From the NCBI RefSeq assembly GCF_011764425.1, contig NZ_BLPF01000001.1:4145001-4209000 (forward strand): DNA of 64,000 nt. Reading direction: 5' to 3'. Positions within the stretch are counted from its first letter, which is position 1, and every line of letters starts with the position of its first letter. The notes under the pieces were generated by a model. It had not been told where the DNA came from. It did not search any database and was given only the letters and a program-made list of their open reading frames with translations. Shown here piece after piece: positions 36,205-44,649 of the stretch. The DNA is from Phytohabitans houttuyneae. Lineage in GTDB: Bacteria; Actinomycetota; Actinomycetes; Mycobacteriales; Micromonosporaceae. The position numbers and the translations under genes were made by a program.

Positions 36205-36909
36205 CTACCGAAGTTTCAAGAGGGACATGAGCGCGTCCGCGACTTCACCCATGGAGGTGACCACGACATCGGCACCGGCCACCGCGAACCGGTCGATCTT
36301 CCATGGGCGGTTCGCATACCCGATCACTGGGACGCCGGCCGCACGCCCACCGTCGATGTCCGTGAGCGAGTCTCCAATCAGGACGCACTGCGCCGGATCG
36401 ACGCCAAGCGCGCTCGCGGCGCGCAAGATCGGATCGGGGCTGGGCTTCATCCGTGCCGGATCAGCGTAGGCGCGTCCTGCGACGGGATGCACGTGGCCGG
36501 CCAGCCGCCGCGCTGCGAGGTACGAGGTCACCGCGCCGGCCGAGTTGTTGCTGACTACCGCGACCGGTAAGCCGACCTGGCGCGCACCGACGATGACCTC
36601 ACGTCCGTACGGGGTTGGCTCCGCAGTAGCCACCGCGCGAACCTCAGCCGCGCAGAGTGCATCCTCCACCATCGTGACTAGGCGCTGATCACCAGCACGC
36701 CCGACCCACCGGAGCACTTCTAGCGGGTCCTGTTCCTCGGCAACCTCGGCCGGCACAGACACGCCACTGTCACCGATCAGTGCGACCAGGTCCCCGGCAA
36801 CGGTCCGCGCCGGGTAGCCGGCGAAGATGCTGCACACCGGCCCGTCAAAGTCGAGCAACAGGGGACCGCGCCGCGCCAGTAGGCCAGCCACGCTGTCCGC
36901 CGCGCTCAC
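36205..36909 (-). CDS. HAD-family hydrolase
   Basis: 234 aa from GTG 36909, which overlaps the GntR stop (GTGA). HAD motifs in order: LLLDFDGPVCSIF (nucleophile Asp), VAVVSNNSAGAVTSYLA (motif II), ARMKPSPDPILRAA (Lys), and VLIGDSLTDIDGGRAAGVP (motif IV). It resembles phosphoglycolate-phosphatase-type enzymes. It is co-transcribed with the GntR regulator. HAD genes beside the Kor-like repressor are recurrent in AICEs; the substrate is unknown. Confidence 0.88.
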   Translation of the reverse strand: MSAADSVAGLLARRGPLLLDFDGPVCSIFAGYPARTVAGDLVALIGDSGVSVPAEVAEEQDPLEVLRWVGRAGDQRLVTMVEDALCAAEVRAVATAEPTPYGREVIVGARQVGLPVAVVSNNSAGAVTSYLAARRLAGHVHPVAGRAYADPARMKPSPDPILRAASALGVDPAQCVLIGDSLTDIDGGRAAGVPVIGYANRPWKIDRFAVAGADVVVTSMGEVADALMSLLKLR

Positions 36910-37820
36910 GCTTCGTACCGATACGCGATGGTGGACCACACGGAGTCGAACCACGCCCGTGAGGACTCAACGAACTGCGTGCCGTGCGACGCCTCATCAT
37001 CACTCACGGCGTAGTGGAACAGCGGCACGTCCTTGCCCATCAGGTCGTAGATCGCGGTTGGCTCCCCCTTGATCGGTACGGCGCGCTCAACAACTGGGTA
37101 GAAGCCGAAGAAGACCTCTTCACCGTTGATGATGTAGAGCTTGAACAGCGACGCAGCCCGGTGCATGCGAACCTCGGCCGTGGTCGACCTGACCAAGCCG
37201 AGGTCACCCAACTCGGCCACCTGATCAAGGATGCCGTCCACCGCCCGGCGGGTGATGCGCTCGGCACGCTCGCGCACCGCGACGTCATCGCTCTGGGTCT
37301 CTGCCCGCGCCGGCACCGCCATCGGAACCGACATGTCCGAAACCAGAACGCGAACCGCGATGGTCTCTGGCGCCAGTCTTCCGACTCGTACCTTGTCGAG
37401 TACCTCGGCGAGCGCATTCCGCAGTGTCTCGCCGGAGAAGCCGGCGAAATCCACTGTGACGTGCGGCCGGTCGAAGGCCGCTTCGATGTGCGGCCGCAAC
37501 TCAACCGCCCGCTGGGTCTGGGCGCGCACAAACGCGCCGCTCCCCTGTCGCGACACGATCAGCCGCTCCGCGCGCAGCGCCTCAAGCGCCCGCTTCACAG
37601 TCTCCCTGGCGACGCCGTACCGCGCCGCGATCTCCGGCTGTGACGGCAGCTTGTCACCAGGCGCGAGGCGCCTCGTAAGGATCGCCGCTCGTAGCTTCGC
37701 CGCGATCTGCGCCGACGCCTGTCTTGGGTCATCCGGATCAAGGTCACCGAGAAAGTCAACGTCCGTGGTCACCAGATCACGATAGCGCTGACTAGCCAAG
37801 TTAGGAAACTTCAGCACCAT
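36906..37820 (-). CDS. GntR-family repressor (KorSA-like)
   Basis: 304 aa. An N-terminal extension of about 30 residues precedes the GntR winged helix at about 35-100 (AAKLRAAILTRRLAPGDKLP, then PEIAARYGVARETVKRALEALRAERL). The C-terminal half is an effector domain with little similarity to FadR or UTRA that I can prove. It is divergently placed from the transfer/replication operon. Five TGRCTAGCCA-like sites (37789-37898) cover its own start and the divergent promoter, so it likely represses both, as KorSA does in pSAM2. Confidence 0.88.
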   Translation of the reverse strand: MVLKFPNLASQRYRDLVTTDVDFLGDLDPDDPRQASAQIAAKLRAAILTRRLAPGDKLPSQPEIAARYGVARETVKRALEALRAERLIVSRQGSGAFVRAQTQRAVELRPHIEAAFDRPHVTVDFAGFSGETLRNALAEVLDKVRVGRLAPETIAVRVLVSDMSVPMAVPARAETQSDDVAVRERAERITRRAVDGILDQVAELGDLGLVRSTTAEVRMHRAASLFKLYIINGEEVFFGFYPVVERAVPIKGEPTAIYDLMGKDVPLFHYAVSDDEASHGTQFVESSRAWFDSVWSTIAYRYEA

Positions 37821-37898
37821 CTCTTGACCTGACTAGCCAACCAGGTCTACCTTCGTCTCACGCACCTGGCTAGCCATGCTAGGCAGGCTTGCTAGACC
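37789..37898. promoter_or_regulatory. GntR operator cluster and divergent promoter
   Basis: TGACTAGCCA at 37789-37798 and 37830-37839, the perfect palindrome TGGCTAGCCA at 37867-37876, and weaker ATGCTAGGCA (37876-37885) and TTGCTAGACC (37889-37898). A rightward -35 TTGACC (37824-37829) and -10 TACCTT (37848-37853) bracket the second site. The rest of the gap to 38139 shows no convincing gene. Confidence 0.7.
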
Positions 37899-38139
37899 GA
37901 CTGGTGTCGGGGAAGGCGATTCCGTCGGGATCGCGCGCCTACGGCCCGCTGTGATCGCTGGTTCATTGACAACTGAAGGGGTCGTGACCTCCCCGGAAAA
38001 GGTCGCCGCGCACGCCAAGGTCCGTGCGCTCTTACCCCCGGTTGACCTGGGGTTTTCCTCTGTCTCCGCTGGCGGCGCGTTGCGCTGATGCCGCGTGCCG
38101 CCAGCGGCTCCACTTCGACTCCCCCTGTGAGGCATCGAC

Positions 38140-38400
38140 ATGGACACGTTCGACGTGCCCGCGCTGGCTAAGGCCGGCCCGACTGTGGAAGATCTCGCCG
38201 CGATCACGGCTGAGTGGCCGTTGATCGAGGCTGAGCTTGACCTGCTGGACGCCGAGATCCGCATCATCACTACTGACGACAACGCCTCTGACCTGGACTG
38301 GCGCCGGTTGCGCCGGGCCGAGACTCGCGTGCTGCGCGAGGCGACCGCGTTCTATGGCCGCGCGTCCAGCGTCGCCGTGCCGCATCGGCTGGTGGCCTGA
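38140..38400 (+). CDS. DUF6284 family protein
   Basis: 86 aa. VEDLAAITAEWPLIEAELDL, LDAEIRIITTDD and DLDWRRLRRAETRVLREA are the conserved pieces of DUF6284, found as the first small gene of many AICE transfer operons. It is soluble, acidic and helical. It is the first gene of the rightward operon that runs without real breaks to the ATPase at 45676. The next gene overlaps its stop by 1 nt (TGATG). Function unknown. Confidence 0.8.
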   Translation: MDTFDVPALAKAGPTVEDLAAITAEWPLIEAELDLLDAEIRIITTDDNASDLDWRRLRRAETRVLREATAFYGRASSVAVPHRLVA

Positions 38401-38609
38401 TGACCGCCCGTAACACGCCGCACCCGCTGGCCCGCGCCGGTCGTGTGGCTCGCGTGCTCGGCCCGATCGCCGGGATCGGAGCTGCACTGTCCGCCGTGCC
38501 CGGTGTGATCGGCACGGCCGGCGCTCTGCTTGCGATCGCGGCCGGCATGCCGGCGGTGGTGCTCGGCCTGTACGACGTGCGCCGCTGGCTCCGGTCCGGC
38601 AGGCGGTAA
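38400..38609 (+). CDS. Small membrane protein, Spd-like
   Basis: 69 aa with a basic start (TARNTPHPLARAGRVARVLG) and two Gly/Ala-rich hydrophobic segments (PIAGIGAALSAVPGVIG, AGALLAIAAGMPAVVLGLY), ending RRWLRSGRR. Position and style match small Spd proteins thought to aid plasmid spread through mycelium; this is inference, as no specific family motif is seen. Confidence 0.7.
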   Translation: MTARNTPHPLARAGRVARVLGPIAGIGAALSAVPGVIGTAGALLAIAAGMPAVVLGLYDVRRWLRSGRR

Positions 38610-38613
38610 CCCG

Positions 38614-38976
38614 GTGAGCCGGATACGCGCCGCGTACTACGACCCGGAGGGGTCGCGGTACGGCATCCCAACGTTCTGGTGGCGTGGCGCGCCGGCCTGC
38701 TACGCGACCCGGCGGCAACTACGTGACCGGGGACTACGGCCTGCCGGTCAGCCGGTCGCCGCTCAGATCTTGTGGCGCGGCGTAGGCGGCACGCGGGTGG
38801 CCTACCTGTACCGCCTCGACCTGGCCCGCCCGAAGCGCACCGCAACGGCGCGTCAGCGCGCCGCGATCGACCGGGCGCTACTGGCGCGCCGGACCTGCCC
38901 GATCTGCCGCCGCGTGCGGCCCTACTACATCCGTCGCTCGCTCGGCGAGTGTCTCGACTGCAACGAAGGACGGTAA
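38614..38976 (+). CDS. RRQRL-motif zinc-binding protein
   Basis: 120 aa, GTG start. YGIPTFWWRGAPACYATRRQLRDRGLRP carries the RRQ(R)L-type motif (here RRQLR) that names this AICE family. The C-terminal zinc-ribbon-like Cys pairs are in RRTCPICRRVRPYY and LGECLDCNEG. It probably binds nucleic acid. It lies 4 nt after the Spd-like gene and 3 nt before the DUF2637 gene. Precise role unknown. Confidence 0.8.
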   Translation: MSRIRAAYYDPEGSRYGIPTFWWRGAPACYATRRQLRDRGLRPAGQPVAAQILWRGVGGTRVAYLYRLDLARPKRTATARQRAAIDRALLARRTCPICRRVRPYYIRRSLGECLDCNEGR

Positions 38977-38979
38977 CCG

Positions 38980-39768
38980 ATGACCGCCGCACCGACTGTG
39001 AACAGCGCCTACCCGGCGCCGATCGAAGACCTGCTCCCCCGCGCTCGCGCGCTCGCCGACGCGCTCGGCGAGATCCCCTCCCGTAACCGCCTCAAGAAAG
39101 AGCTGCGCGTCGGCTCACCCAAGGCCAACGCCCTGCGCGACGCGCTGGCCGAGCTGCTCACCCCGCCCGCGCCGGCCGCCGCGCCGGAGCCCACCGAACC
39201 CACCCCGGACCTGATCGGCACGCCACCGGCCACGCCCGAACTGGCGCCGGCCGAGCAGACGCCGCCGCTGCCCGCGTCGCCGCTGGAAGGCAGCGACGCA
39301 GACCCGGGTACCAACATCACGGCCGAAGTCACCGCGACCGCGCGGCGCCGCCCGGTTGTCTGGCCGGTCCTGCTGCTGGCCGCACCCGCGTTCGTCGCCA
39401 TCTGGGCCGGTTGGGTGGAGCTGGGCAAGCTCACCGGATTCGGCAAGGTCAACCTGCTGCCCGGTATCGCCGATGGCGTGATGCTGGACACGGCCATCAC
39501 CCTGCCGATCGGCATGGAGACCTACGCCGCGTACGCGCTGTGGGTGTGGCTGTCCGGCCGCGCCCCGCACGCCGCCCGGCGGTTCGCCAAGTGGTCCGCG
39601 ATCGCCTCGCTCGCGATCGGCGCCGCCGGTCAAGTCACCTACCACCTGATGGCCGCCGCTGGCTGGACGTCGGCGCCCTGGCCGGTCACCGCGCTGGTTG
39701 CCTGCCTGCCCGTCGCCGTGCTCGGCATGGGTGCGGCGCTGGCTCACCTAATGCGCGCTGAGCACTAG
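38980..39768 (+). CDS. DUF2637 membrane protein (Spd-like)
   Basis: 262 aa. Residues 1-60 resemble a DNA-binding or helical head (LADALGEIPSRNRLKKELRVG, PKANALRDAL). A Pro-rich linker follows. The DUF2637 part has four membrane helices (VWPVLLLAAPAFVAIWAGWV, LLPGIADGVMLDTAITLPIG, FAKWSAIASLAIGAAGQVTY, PVTALVACLPVAVLGMGAAL). DUF2637 proteins are found in actinomycete conjugative elements beside traB and are counted among spread proteins. It is followed by a hairpin (39775-39820). Confidence 0.85.
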   Translation: MTAAPTVNSAYPAPIEDLLPRARALADALGEIPSRNRLKKELRVGSPKANALRDALAELLTPPAPAAAPEPTEPTPDLIGTPPATPELAPAEQTPPLPASPLEGSDADPGTNITAEVTATARRRPVVWPVLLLAAPAFVAIWAGWVELGKLTGFGKVNLLPGIADGVMLDTAITLPIGMETYAAYALWVWLSGRAPHAARRFAKWSAIASLAIGAAGQVTYHLMAAAGWTSAPWPVTALVACLPVAVLGMGAALAHLMRAEH

Positions 39769-39774
39769 CACCGC

Positions 39775-39820
39775 CCGGCGGCGCGGCCCTGTGGCCTGAG
39801 AAACCGCGCCGCGCCGCCGG
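39775..39820 (+). terminator. GC-rich intra-operon hairpin
   Basis: A 12-bp perfect stem (CCGGCGGCGCGG / CCGCGCCGCCGG) with a 22-nt loop, 6 bp after the DUF2637 stop. It may reduce read-through between the early and traB parts of the operon. Confidence 0.5.
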
Positions 39821-39858
39821 TCCCCCTTCCAGCCTGGAAAGACTTCGGAGGAACCTCC

Positions 39859-40332
39859 ATGTTCGCAGACCCAACCGCCGAGCTGGGCACGTTCGGCGCT
39901 GTCTTCGCCGCTCTGTACGCCGCTCACCAGGTCGCCGACCACTGGATTCAGACCCAGTGGCAAGCAGACACCAAGGGCAAGACCGGGTGGCTCGCCAACC
40001 TCGCGTGTGCCGCGCACGTGGCCACCTACACGCTGACCGGCGTATTCGCGCTGTTCGCGCTCGCCGCTGCGACCGGCTGGCGTCCCGACCCGTGGCACCT
40101 GGTGATCGGGATGAGCATCTCGGCGGTCACGCACTACATCGCCGACCGGCGCACGCCGCTGTTCCGGCTGGCTTGCGCGCTGGGATCAGGTCGCTTTTGG
40201 ACACTCGGCGCGCCGCGCCCGGACCGTGACGACAACCCCTCGCTGGGCACGGGCGCGTACGCGCTTGACCAGTCCTGGCATGTCGGCTGGCTGTTCTTCG
40301 CCGCGCTGTTCATCTCCGGAGGTCAGTCGTGA
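39859..40332 (+). CDS. DUF3307-like membrane protein
   Basis: 157 aa with three to four membrane segments. LYAAHQVADHWIQTQWQADTK contains the conserved His and Asp of DUF3307, and ISAVTHYIADRRTPLFRLAC the second conserved His. ALDQSWHVGWLFFAALF is the C-terminal helix with another His. Conserved His/Asp inside membrane helices suggest metal binding. Similar proteins recur in AICEs between Spd genes and traB. GGAGGAACC precedes the ATG. Function unknown. Confidence 0.75.
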   Translation: MFADPTAELGTFGAVFAALYAAHQVADHWIQTQWQADTKGKTGWLANLACAAHVATYTLTGVFALFALAAATGWRPDPWHLVIGMSISAVTHYIADRRTPLFRLACALGSGRFWTLGAPRPDRDDNPSLGTGAYALDQSWHVGWLFFAALFISGGQS

Positions 40333-40547
40333 CCATCCACAGTGCGCTAGCCCGAATCGGTTATGTGACAACGGATCTGGACGACTATGCCGCCGCGCTC
40401 GCCGACCTCGCCGAGGCGATCAGGTGCCGCAAAAGCGCCGATGTGCTCGGCCACGTGGAGCGCATCGGCGCTTGTGACCCGCCTACGGCCGCCGCGCTGA
40501 CGGACTGGCTGATCTTCACTGAGATGTTCGAGGAGGTGACCTCGTGA
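40329..40547 (+). CDS. Hypothetical protein, 72 aa
   Basis: GTG start overlapping the previous stop by 4 nt; its own stop overlaps traB by 4 nt. Acidic and helical (YAAALADLAEAIRCRKSADV, THE/EMFEE-like acidic end). There is no known domain. The tight coupling on both sides supports a real gene in the transfer operon, perhaps producing a TraB partner. Confidence 0.7.
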   Translation: MTIHSALARIGYVTTDLDDYAAALADLAEAIRCRKSADVLGHVERIGACDPPTAAALTDWLIFTEMFEEVTS

Positions 40548-42688
40548 CCGTCAACCCCAACCCGGAAGAGTTCGACTGGAAGGCCGCTGAGGCTGACGTG
40601 ATCGGCGGCGCTGACGTGGTGGACCTCGACGGGGTACGCGCCCGCCGGCAGCGCCCTGAGACGCACTTTGAGACGGTTCTTGATGAGGAGCCCACCCCTG
40701 GCGGCGCGCCGGTTGACGTGCCCGAGCAGGGCAAGGGTCAGCCGCCGATGGTGCCGACCTGGTTGCAGGGATGGGCGAACCTCAAGCACTCGCTGCGGTA
40801 CGCGGCCAAGGTGACCGGCTATCGGGTTGGCTTCCACGCGATCCGCTCACCGTGGTACGCGACGCGAGCGCTGTTCTGGGCGGTACCGGGCGTGTTCCGG
40901 CTGACCGCGATGCACGTGCGCTGGTGGTGGGTGACCGAGCAGCACACGCTGCGGCAGAAGGCCGCTGACGACAACGACCCGCAGACGTGGCTCAAGCTGC
41001 ACCGTGAGGCCAAGTCAACCCGGTCCTGGCGCGGCTTCGTGCTGGTCTGTGAGGCCGTCGCTGTCCTGTGTGGAGCGCCGATCGCGTACGCGATGGCTCC
41101 CTGGTGGGCGGTCGCGATCGCGGCGGTGGTGGCGATCACTGGACTTGCCCACATTGGACGCCCCGCTGACCGGCCGATCGTGTCCCCGGCCACGGTGGCG
41201 GGTCGGTTCCGGCGCCTCAACTCCGACATCGTGCTGCGCGCCTACTACGCGGCCGGCCTCGGCAACCCGGACAAGCCACACCAGCAAATCCAGTTCGGCT
41301 CGCCGATGTCGCGTGACGCAACGGATTCCGGCTCACAGGTGCTCATCGACCTGCCGTACGGCAAGACGTTCGATGACGCGCTCAAGGCCAAGGGTGCGAT
41401 CGCCTCCGGGTTGGACGTGTCCATCAACCAGGTCTTCATCACCCGCGACCGCACCTCGCACCGCCGGCACGTGCTGTTCGTGGCCGACCGTGACCCGCTG
41501 GCCATCCCGGCCGGTCGCACGCCGCTGCTGGACGGCAAGCCGCGCGACATCTGGATTCCGGCACCGTTCGGGCTGGACGAGCGCGGCCGCAAGGTCGGTC
41601 TGCTGCTGATGTGGATCTCAGTACTGATCGGTGCTCAGCCGCGCAAGGGCAAGACGTTCTCCGCGCGGCTGCTGGCGCTGTACGCGGCGCTCGACCCGTA
41701 CGTCAAGCTGCTCGTGGTGGACGGCAAGATGTCCCCCGACTGGGACAAGTTCCGTCTCGTGGCGCACCGCTACGTGTGCGGCGTGGTGCCGGACAGCCGC
41801 GACAACGACCCGATCACGCACATGCTGGAGCTGCTCCGCGAGGTCAAGAAGCACATCGAAGAGGTCAACGACTTCCTGGCCAAGCTGTCCGTGACCGAGT
41901 GTCCAGAAGGGAAGATCACCCGCGAGCTGTCCCGCAAATACGCGCAACTGCGGGTGTGGGTGCTGGTCATGGAGGAGTTCCAGAACTACTTCGAGACCGA
42001 TGACCAAGACGTGAACAAGGAGATCGCGGCCCTGCTGTCGTTCATCAAGGCCGTAGGTCCCTCGGCGGGCGTGGTCCTGCTGTCGGCCAGCCAGAAGCCT
42101 TCCGGCGTCGGTGCTGGCGACGTGGCGCGGCTGTTCAACCGGTTCCGGGACAACCACGATGTGCGTTTCGCGCTCAAGTGCGGCAACCGCATCGTGTCCG
42201 AGGCGATCCTCGGCGGGGACGCCTACGCCGAAGGGTTCGACGCCTCCACCCTGCCCAACGGCCCGGAGTACCGGGGTGTCGGCATCCTCTACGGCGCCAC
42301 CGATGACACCCCGATCGTGCGCACCTACCTAGCCGACCACGCCGACGCGGAGAAGATCCTGCACGCCGCGCGTAAGCACCGGATCGCGGCCGGCACCCTG
42401 TCCGGCCTCGCCGCTGGCGAGCAGGTCGAGCGTGAGGTACGCGACGCGCTCGCCGACGTGCGTGCCGTGTTCAACGCTGGCGAGCGTGGCCTGCACTGGC
42501 TGCACATCGCTGCCCGGCTGGCCGAGCGGTTCCCGGAGCACTACGCCGACACCACGCCCGAGGCGATCTCCGCGCAACTGCGCGCGCTTCGTGTACCGAG
42601 CGTGAACGTGAAGGTCGCCGGGGAGACGCTCAAGGGTGCCCGGCTGGACGCCATCGACACCGCGATCCGAGCACGCGGCAACCCCTGA
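40544..42688 (+). CDS. TraB/TraSA DNA translocase (FtsK/SpoIIIE family)
   Basis: 714 aa. Two membrane helices at about residues 170-210 (FVLVCEAVAVLCGAPIAYAM, WAVAIAAVVAITGLAHI). The RecA-type motor has Walker A GAQPRKGKTFSARLL near residue 365 and Walker B VLVMEEFQNYF near 472. A C-terminal winged-helix-like region follows (LHWLHIAARLAERFPEHYAD, EAISAQLRALRVPSVNVKV), corresponding to the part of Streptomyces TraB that binds repeats in the clt locus. It moves double-stranded DNA between mycelia. Nine CGCTACC repeats begin 16 bp after its stop. GTG start. Confidence 0.92.
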   Translation: MTVNPNPEEFDWKAAEADVIGGADVVDLDGVRARRQRPETHFETVLDEEPTPGGAPVDVPEQGKGQPPMVPTWLQGWANLKHSLRYAAKVTGYRVGFHAIRSPWYATRALFWAVPGVFRLTAMHVRWWWVTEQHTLRQKAADDNDPQTWLKLHREAKSTRSWRGFVLVCEAVAVLCGAPIAYAMAPWWAVAIAAVVAITGLAHIGRPADRPIVSPATVAGRFRRLNSDIVLRAYYAAGLGNPDKPHQQIQFGSPMSRDATDSGSQVLIDLPYGKTFDDALKAKGAIASGLDVSINQVFITRDRTSHRRHVLFVADRDPLAIPAGRTPLLDGKPRDIWIPAPFGLDERGRKVGLLLMWISVLIGAQPRKGKTFSARLLALYAALDPYVKLLVVDGKMSPDWDKFRLVAHRYVCGVVPDSRDNDPITHMLELLREVKKHIEEVNDFLAKLSVTECPEGKITRELSRKYAQLRVWVLVMEEFQNYFETDDQDVNKEIAALLSFIKAVGPSAGVVLLSASQKPSGVGAGDVARLFNRFRDNHDVRFALKCGNRIVSEAILGGDAYAEGFDASTLPNGPEYRGVGILYGATDDTPIVRTYLADHADAEKILHAARKHRIAAGTLSGLAAGEQVEREVRDALADVRAVFNAGERGLHWLHIAARLAERFPEHYADTTPEAISAQLRALRVPSVNVKVAGETLKGARLDAIDTAIRARGNP

Positions 42689-42697
42689 AAGGTGGCG

Positions 42698-42852
42698 GCG
42701 GCGGCGCTACCCGGTAGCGCCGCCGCTACCTCTGCCGCTACCACCCTGGCCAGCCGCTACCTGTCCTGGTAGCGGGTAGCGCCAGCGGTCCCGCACACCC
42801 GAAAACCGGCCTCTGGAGGCATTCCATGCCCGCCCTTGCCGCTACCGCTACC
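42698..42852. repeat. CGCTACC iteron cluster, candidate clt
   Basis: Nine copies of CGCTACC/GGTAGCG: six direct (42705, 42724, 42736, 42755, 42840, 42846) and three inverted (42713, 42768, 42775). The first two form a 14-bp stem (42698-42711 / 42713-42726). The cluster fills the gap after traB and enters the next gene. TraB-type translocases recognise short repeated sequences in such places. Confidence 0.7.
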
Positions 42853-43095
42853 GCCAGCGCCGGCACGATCGGCGCTCTCCTGATCGCCATGATCGTTGTC
42901 ACGTTCGGTTACGCGTTCACGTGCTGGCTCTGGCCGTTCAAAGCCTGCCGCCGCTGCGGCGGCACCGGTCGCAAGCGCGGACCGATCGGCCGGATCTACC
43001 GGCTGTGCCGCCGCTGCCACGGCGACGGCCTACGCCTACGCGCCGGCCGCCGGATCGCCAACCACCTGCGTCAACTGCACCGGGACGCCCGATGA
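42826..43095 (+). CDS. Small membrane zinc-ribbon protein
   Basis: 89 aa. An N-terminal membrane helix (IGALLIAMIVVTFGYAFTCWLW) is followed by two CxxCxGxG motifs (CRRCGGTG, CRRCHGDG) like those of the DnaJ zinc centre. The basic tail is RLRAGRRIANHLRQLHRDAR. GGAGGCATTCC precedes the ATG. The 5' end contains two of the CGCTACC repeats. Anchored zinc-ribbon proteins of this kind occur in AICEs; function unknown. Confidence 0.75.
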   Translation: MPALAATATASAGTIGALLIAMIVVTFGYAFTCWLWPFKACRRCGGTGRKRGPIGRIYRLCRRCHGDGLRLRAGRRIANHLRQLHRDAR

Positions 43096-43406
43096 GCGTG
43101 TTCGACTTCAACCCTGATCACACCGACTGGTGTGCCCGCGATCACCGTTGCGGCACCGCCGGGGAACACCGGGCAGAGTCGATCGTGGTGCACATCCCCG
43201 GCCACGGCCGCGCCGCGCTCACCCGCGCACGCACGGCTGACGGCCGCGAGTACGCCGAGCTGCACATGCGCATCCCGCTGCGGCCGGTCGAGAACCATGC
43301 GCGCCGGCAACTGCACGGCATCCTGTCCGACCTACGCGACCTCGTAACCCGCGCCGCGACCATCACCCGACCTGCGTCCCGCCACAGTGGACGGAGGGCA
43401 GCGTGA
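43092..43406 (+). CDS. Hypothetical protein, 104 aa
   Basis: ATG overlaps the previous stop (ATGA). FDFNPDHTDWCARDHRCGTAGEHR has two Cys and several His and could bind a metal. A beta-rich region follows (ESIVVHIPGHGRAALTRART, YAELHMRIPLRP), then a helical end. It is soluble. Related proteins are known to me only as AICE hypotheticals. It couples to the next gene by a 4-nt overlap. Confidence 0.7.
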   Translation: MSVFDFNPDHTDWCARDHRCGTAGEHRAESIVVHIPGHGRAALTRARTADGREYAELHMRIPLRPVENHARRQLHGILSDLRDLVTRAATITRPASRHSGRRAA

Positions 43407-43705
43407 TGGCAGACAACCGCCGCGACGGACCGTCGTTCCGTGACCCGCCGCTGACCGGCGCCGAGGTCTGGCTGATCGGCACGCTCGCAGAGCTGCACGC
43501 CATCACGGCGGCGCTCGGCGATGCCGGCGCGGTCGCCTACCAGGCACCGCGCAAGGCCATGCACGGCAGCGACGCCGGCCGCTACCGCCAGTACGTACGC
43601 CTCAACATCGCCAGCGCTGCACCGCGTCAGCGCACCCACGCGCGACCGGACGACTCCGGCGGCGTGCTTATCGACCTCGACGCCGCCCGGCGGCGCACCG
43701 CATGA
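43403..43705 (+). CDS. Hypothetical protein, 100 aa
   Basis: GTG start overlapping the previous stop, with its own end overlapping the Prim-Pol gene by 4 nt. LTGAEVWLIGTLAELHAITAAL, GAVAYQAPRK and YRQYVRLNIA suggest a small alpha/beta fold. There is no recognised family. Translational coupling and position just before the primase support a replication-linked accessory role (inference). Confidence 0.65.
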   Translation: MMADNRRDGPSFRDPPLTGAEVWLIGTLAELHAITAALGDAGAVAYQAPRKAMHGSDAGRYRQYVRLNIASAAPRQRTHARPDDSGGVLIDLDAARRRTA

Positions 43706-44649
43706 CCACAATGGAGGGAGCAACCCTCATGACCCTGCTCGATACCGCGCTGGCCGCCGCACGGCGCGGCTGGCACGTCTTCCCCGTCCGGCCCGGGGAC
43801 AAGACCCCCGCCCTGCACGGCGACCGGCGCTGTCCCGGCACCGGCCCGTGCAAGTCCGGTCACCTCGGCTGGGAGCAGCGTGCCACCATCGACCCGGACC
43901 GTATCCGCGCCTGCTGGTCCGGCGCTGTCTACAACGTCGGCATCGCGTGTGGTCCGTCCGGCCTTGTCGTTGTCGACCTCGACCGGCCCAAGCCGAACCA
44001 GGTCGCGCCGGCCGAGTGGCGCATCCCCGGCATCAGCGACGGTGGCGACACGCTCGCCGTGCTCGCCGACCGGCGCGGCCAGCCGTATCCGTGCGACACG
44101 TACACCGTCACCACGACAAGCGGCGGCACGCACCTGTACTGGCAGCACCCGGACGGGCCAGAGCTGCGCAACACGGCCGGCGCGCTCGGATGGCTCATTG
44201 ACACCCGCGCACACGGCGGGTACGTGGTCGCGGCCGGCAGCATCGTGGCCGGCAATCGGTACACCGTCGAGTGGGAGACCGACCCGGTGCCGTTGCCCGG
44301 CTGGCTGGCCGACCTGCTCGCCGCGGAGTCCCGCCCGCTGCCGGTCGAGGAAGCCGCGCCGGTCCTGCTGCGCGAGGCCGGCCGCCGTGCCGCGTACGTC
44401 GGCGCCGCCATCGACGCCCAGCGTCAGCGGATCGCCGAGGCGCCGCAAGGCCAGCGCAACCGTGCGCTGTACCTGTCCGCCGTCGCGCTCGGCCAACTCG
44501 CCGCTGGCGGCGCACTCGCCGAGGAAGACGTTTACACAGCCCTGTGGCCGGCCGCACGCGCCGCCGGCCTCACCCGACGCGAGACAGACCGCACCATCCG
44601 ATCCGGCCTCAAAGCCGGCGCGGCGCGACCTCGGAGCGTGGCGGCATGA
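43702..44649 (+). CDS. Bifunctional DNA primase/polymerase (Prim-Pol)
   Basis: 315 aa. The N-terminal Prim-Pol domain starts LLDTALAAARRGWHVFPVRP. Further motifs are KTPALHGDRRCPGTGPC, VGIACGPSGLVVVDLDRPK (metal-binding acidic hDhD motif) and TSGGTHLYWQHP with the conserved His. A C-terminal helical part (YLSAVALGQLAAGGALAEEDVYTAL) follows. It is the replication initiator/primase type of AICEs and pairs with the RepA-like ATPase next door. ATG 43702 is coupled to the previous stop; ATG 43729, with GGAGGGAG before it, is an alternative start. Confidence 0.9.
   Translation: MTTMEGATLMTLLDTALAAARRGWHVFPVRPGDKTPALHGDRRCPGTGPCKSGHLGWEQRATIDPDRIRACWSGAVYNVGIACGPSGLVVVDLDRPKPNQVAPAEWRIPGISDGGDTLAVLADRRGQPYPCDTYTVTTTSGGTHLYWQHPDGPELRNTAGALGWLIDTRAHGGYVVAAGSIVAGNRYTVEWETDPVPLPGWLADLLAAESRPLPVEEAAPVLLREAGRRAAYVGAAIDAQRQRIAEAPQGQRNRALYLSAVALGQLAAGGALAEEDVYTALWPAARAAGLTRRETDRTIRSGLKAGAARPRSVAA

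Noticed and set aside
37876-38088. 70-codon frame starting among the GntR operators
   Set aside because: The start codon lies inside the operator cluster with no ribosome site, and the product has no recognisable features. The first well-supported gene is DUF6284 at 38140.
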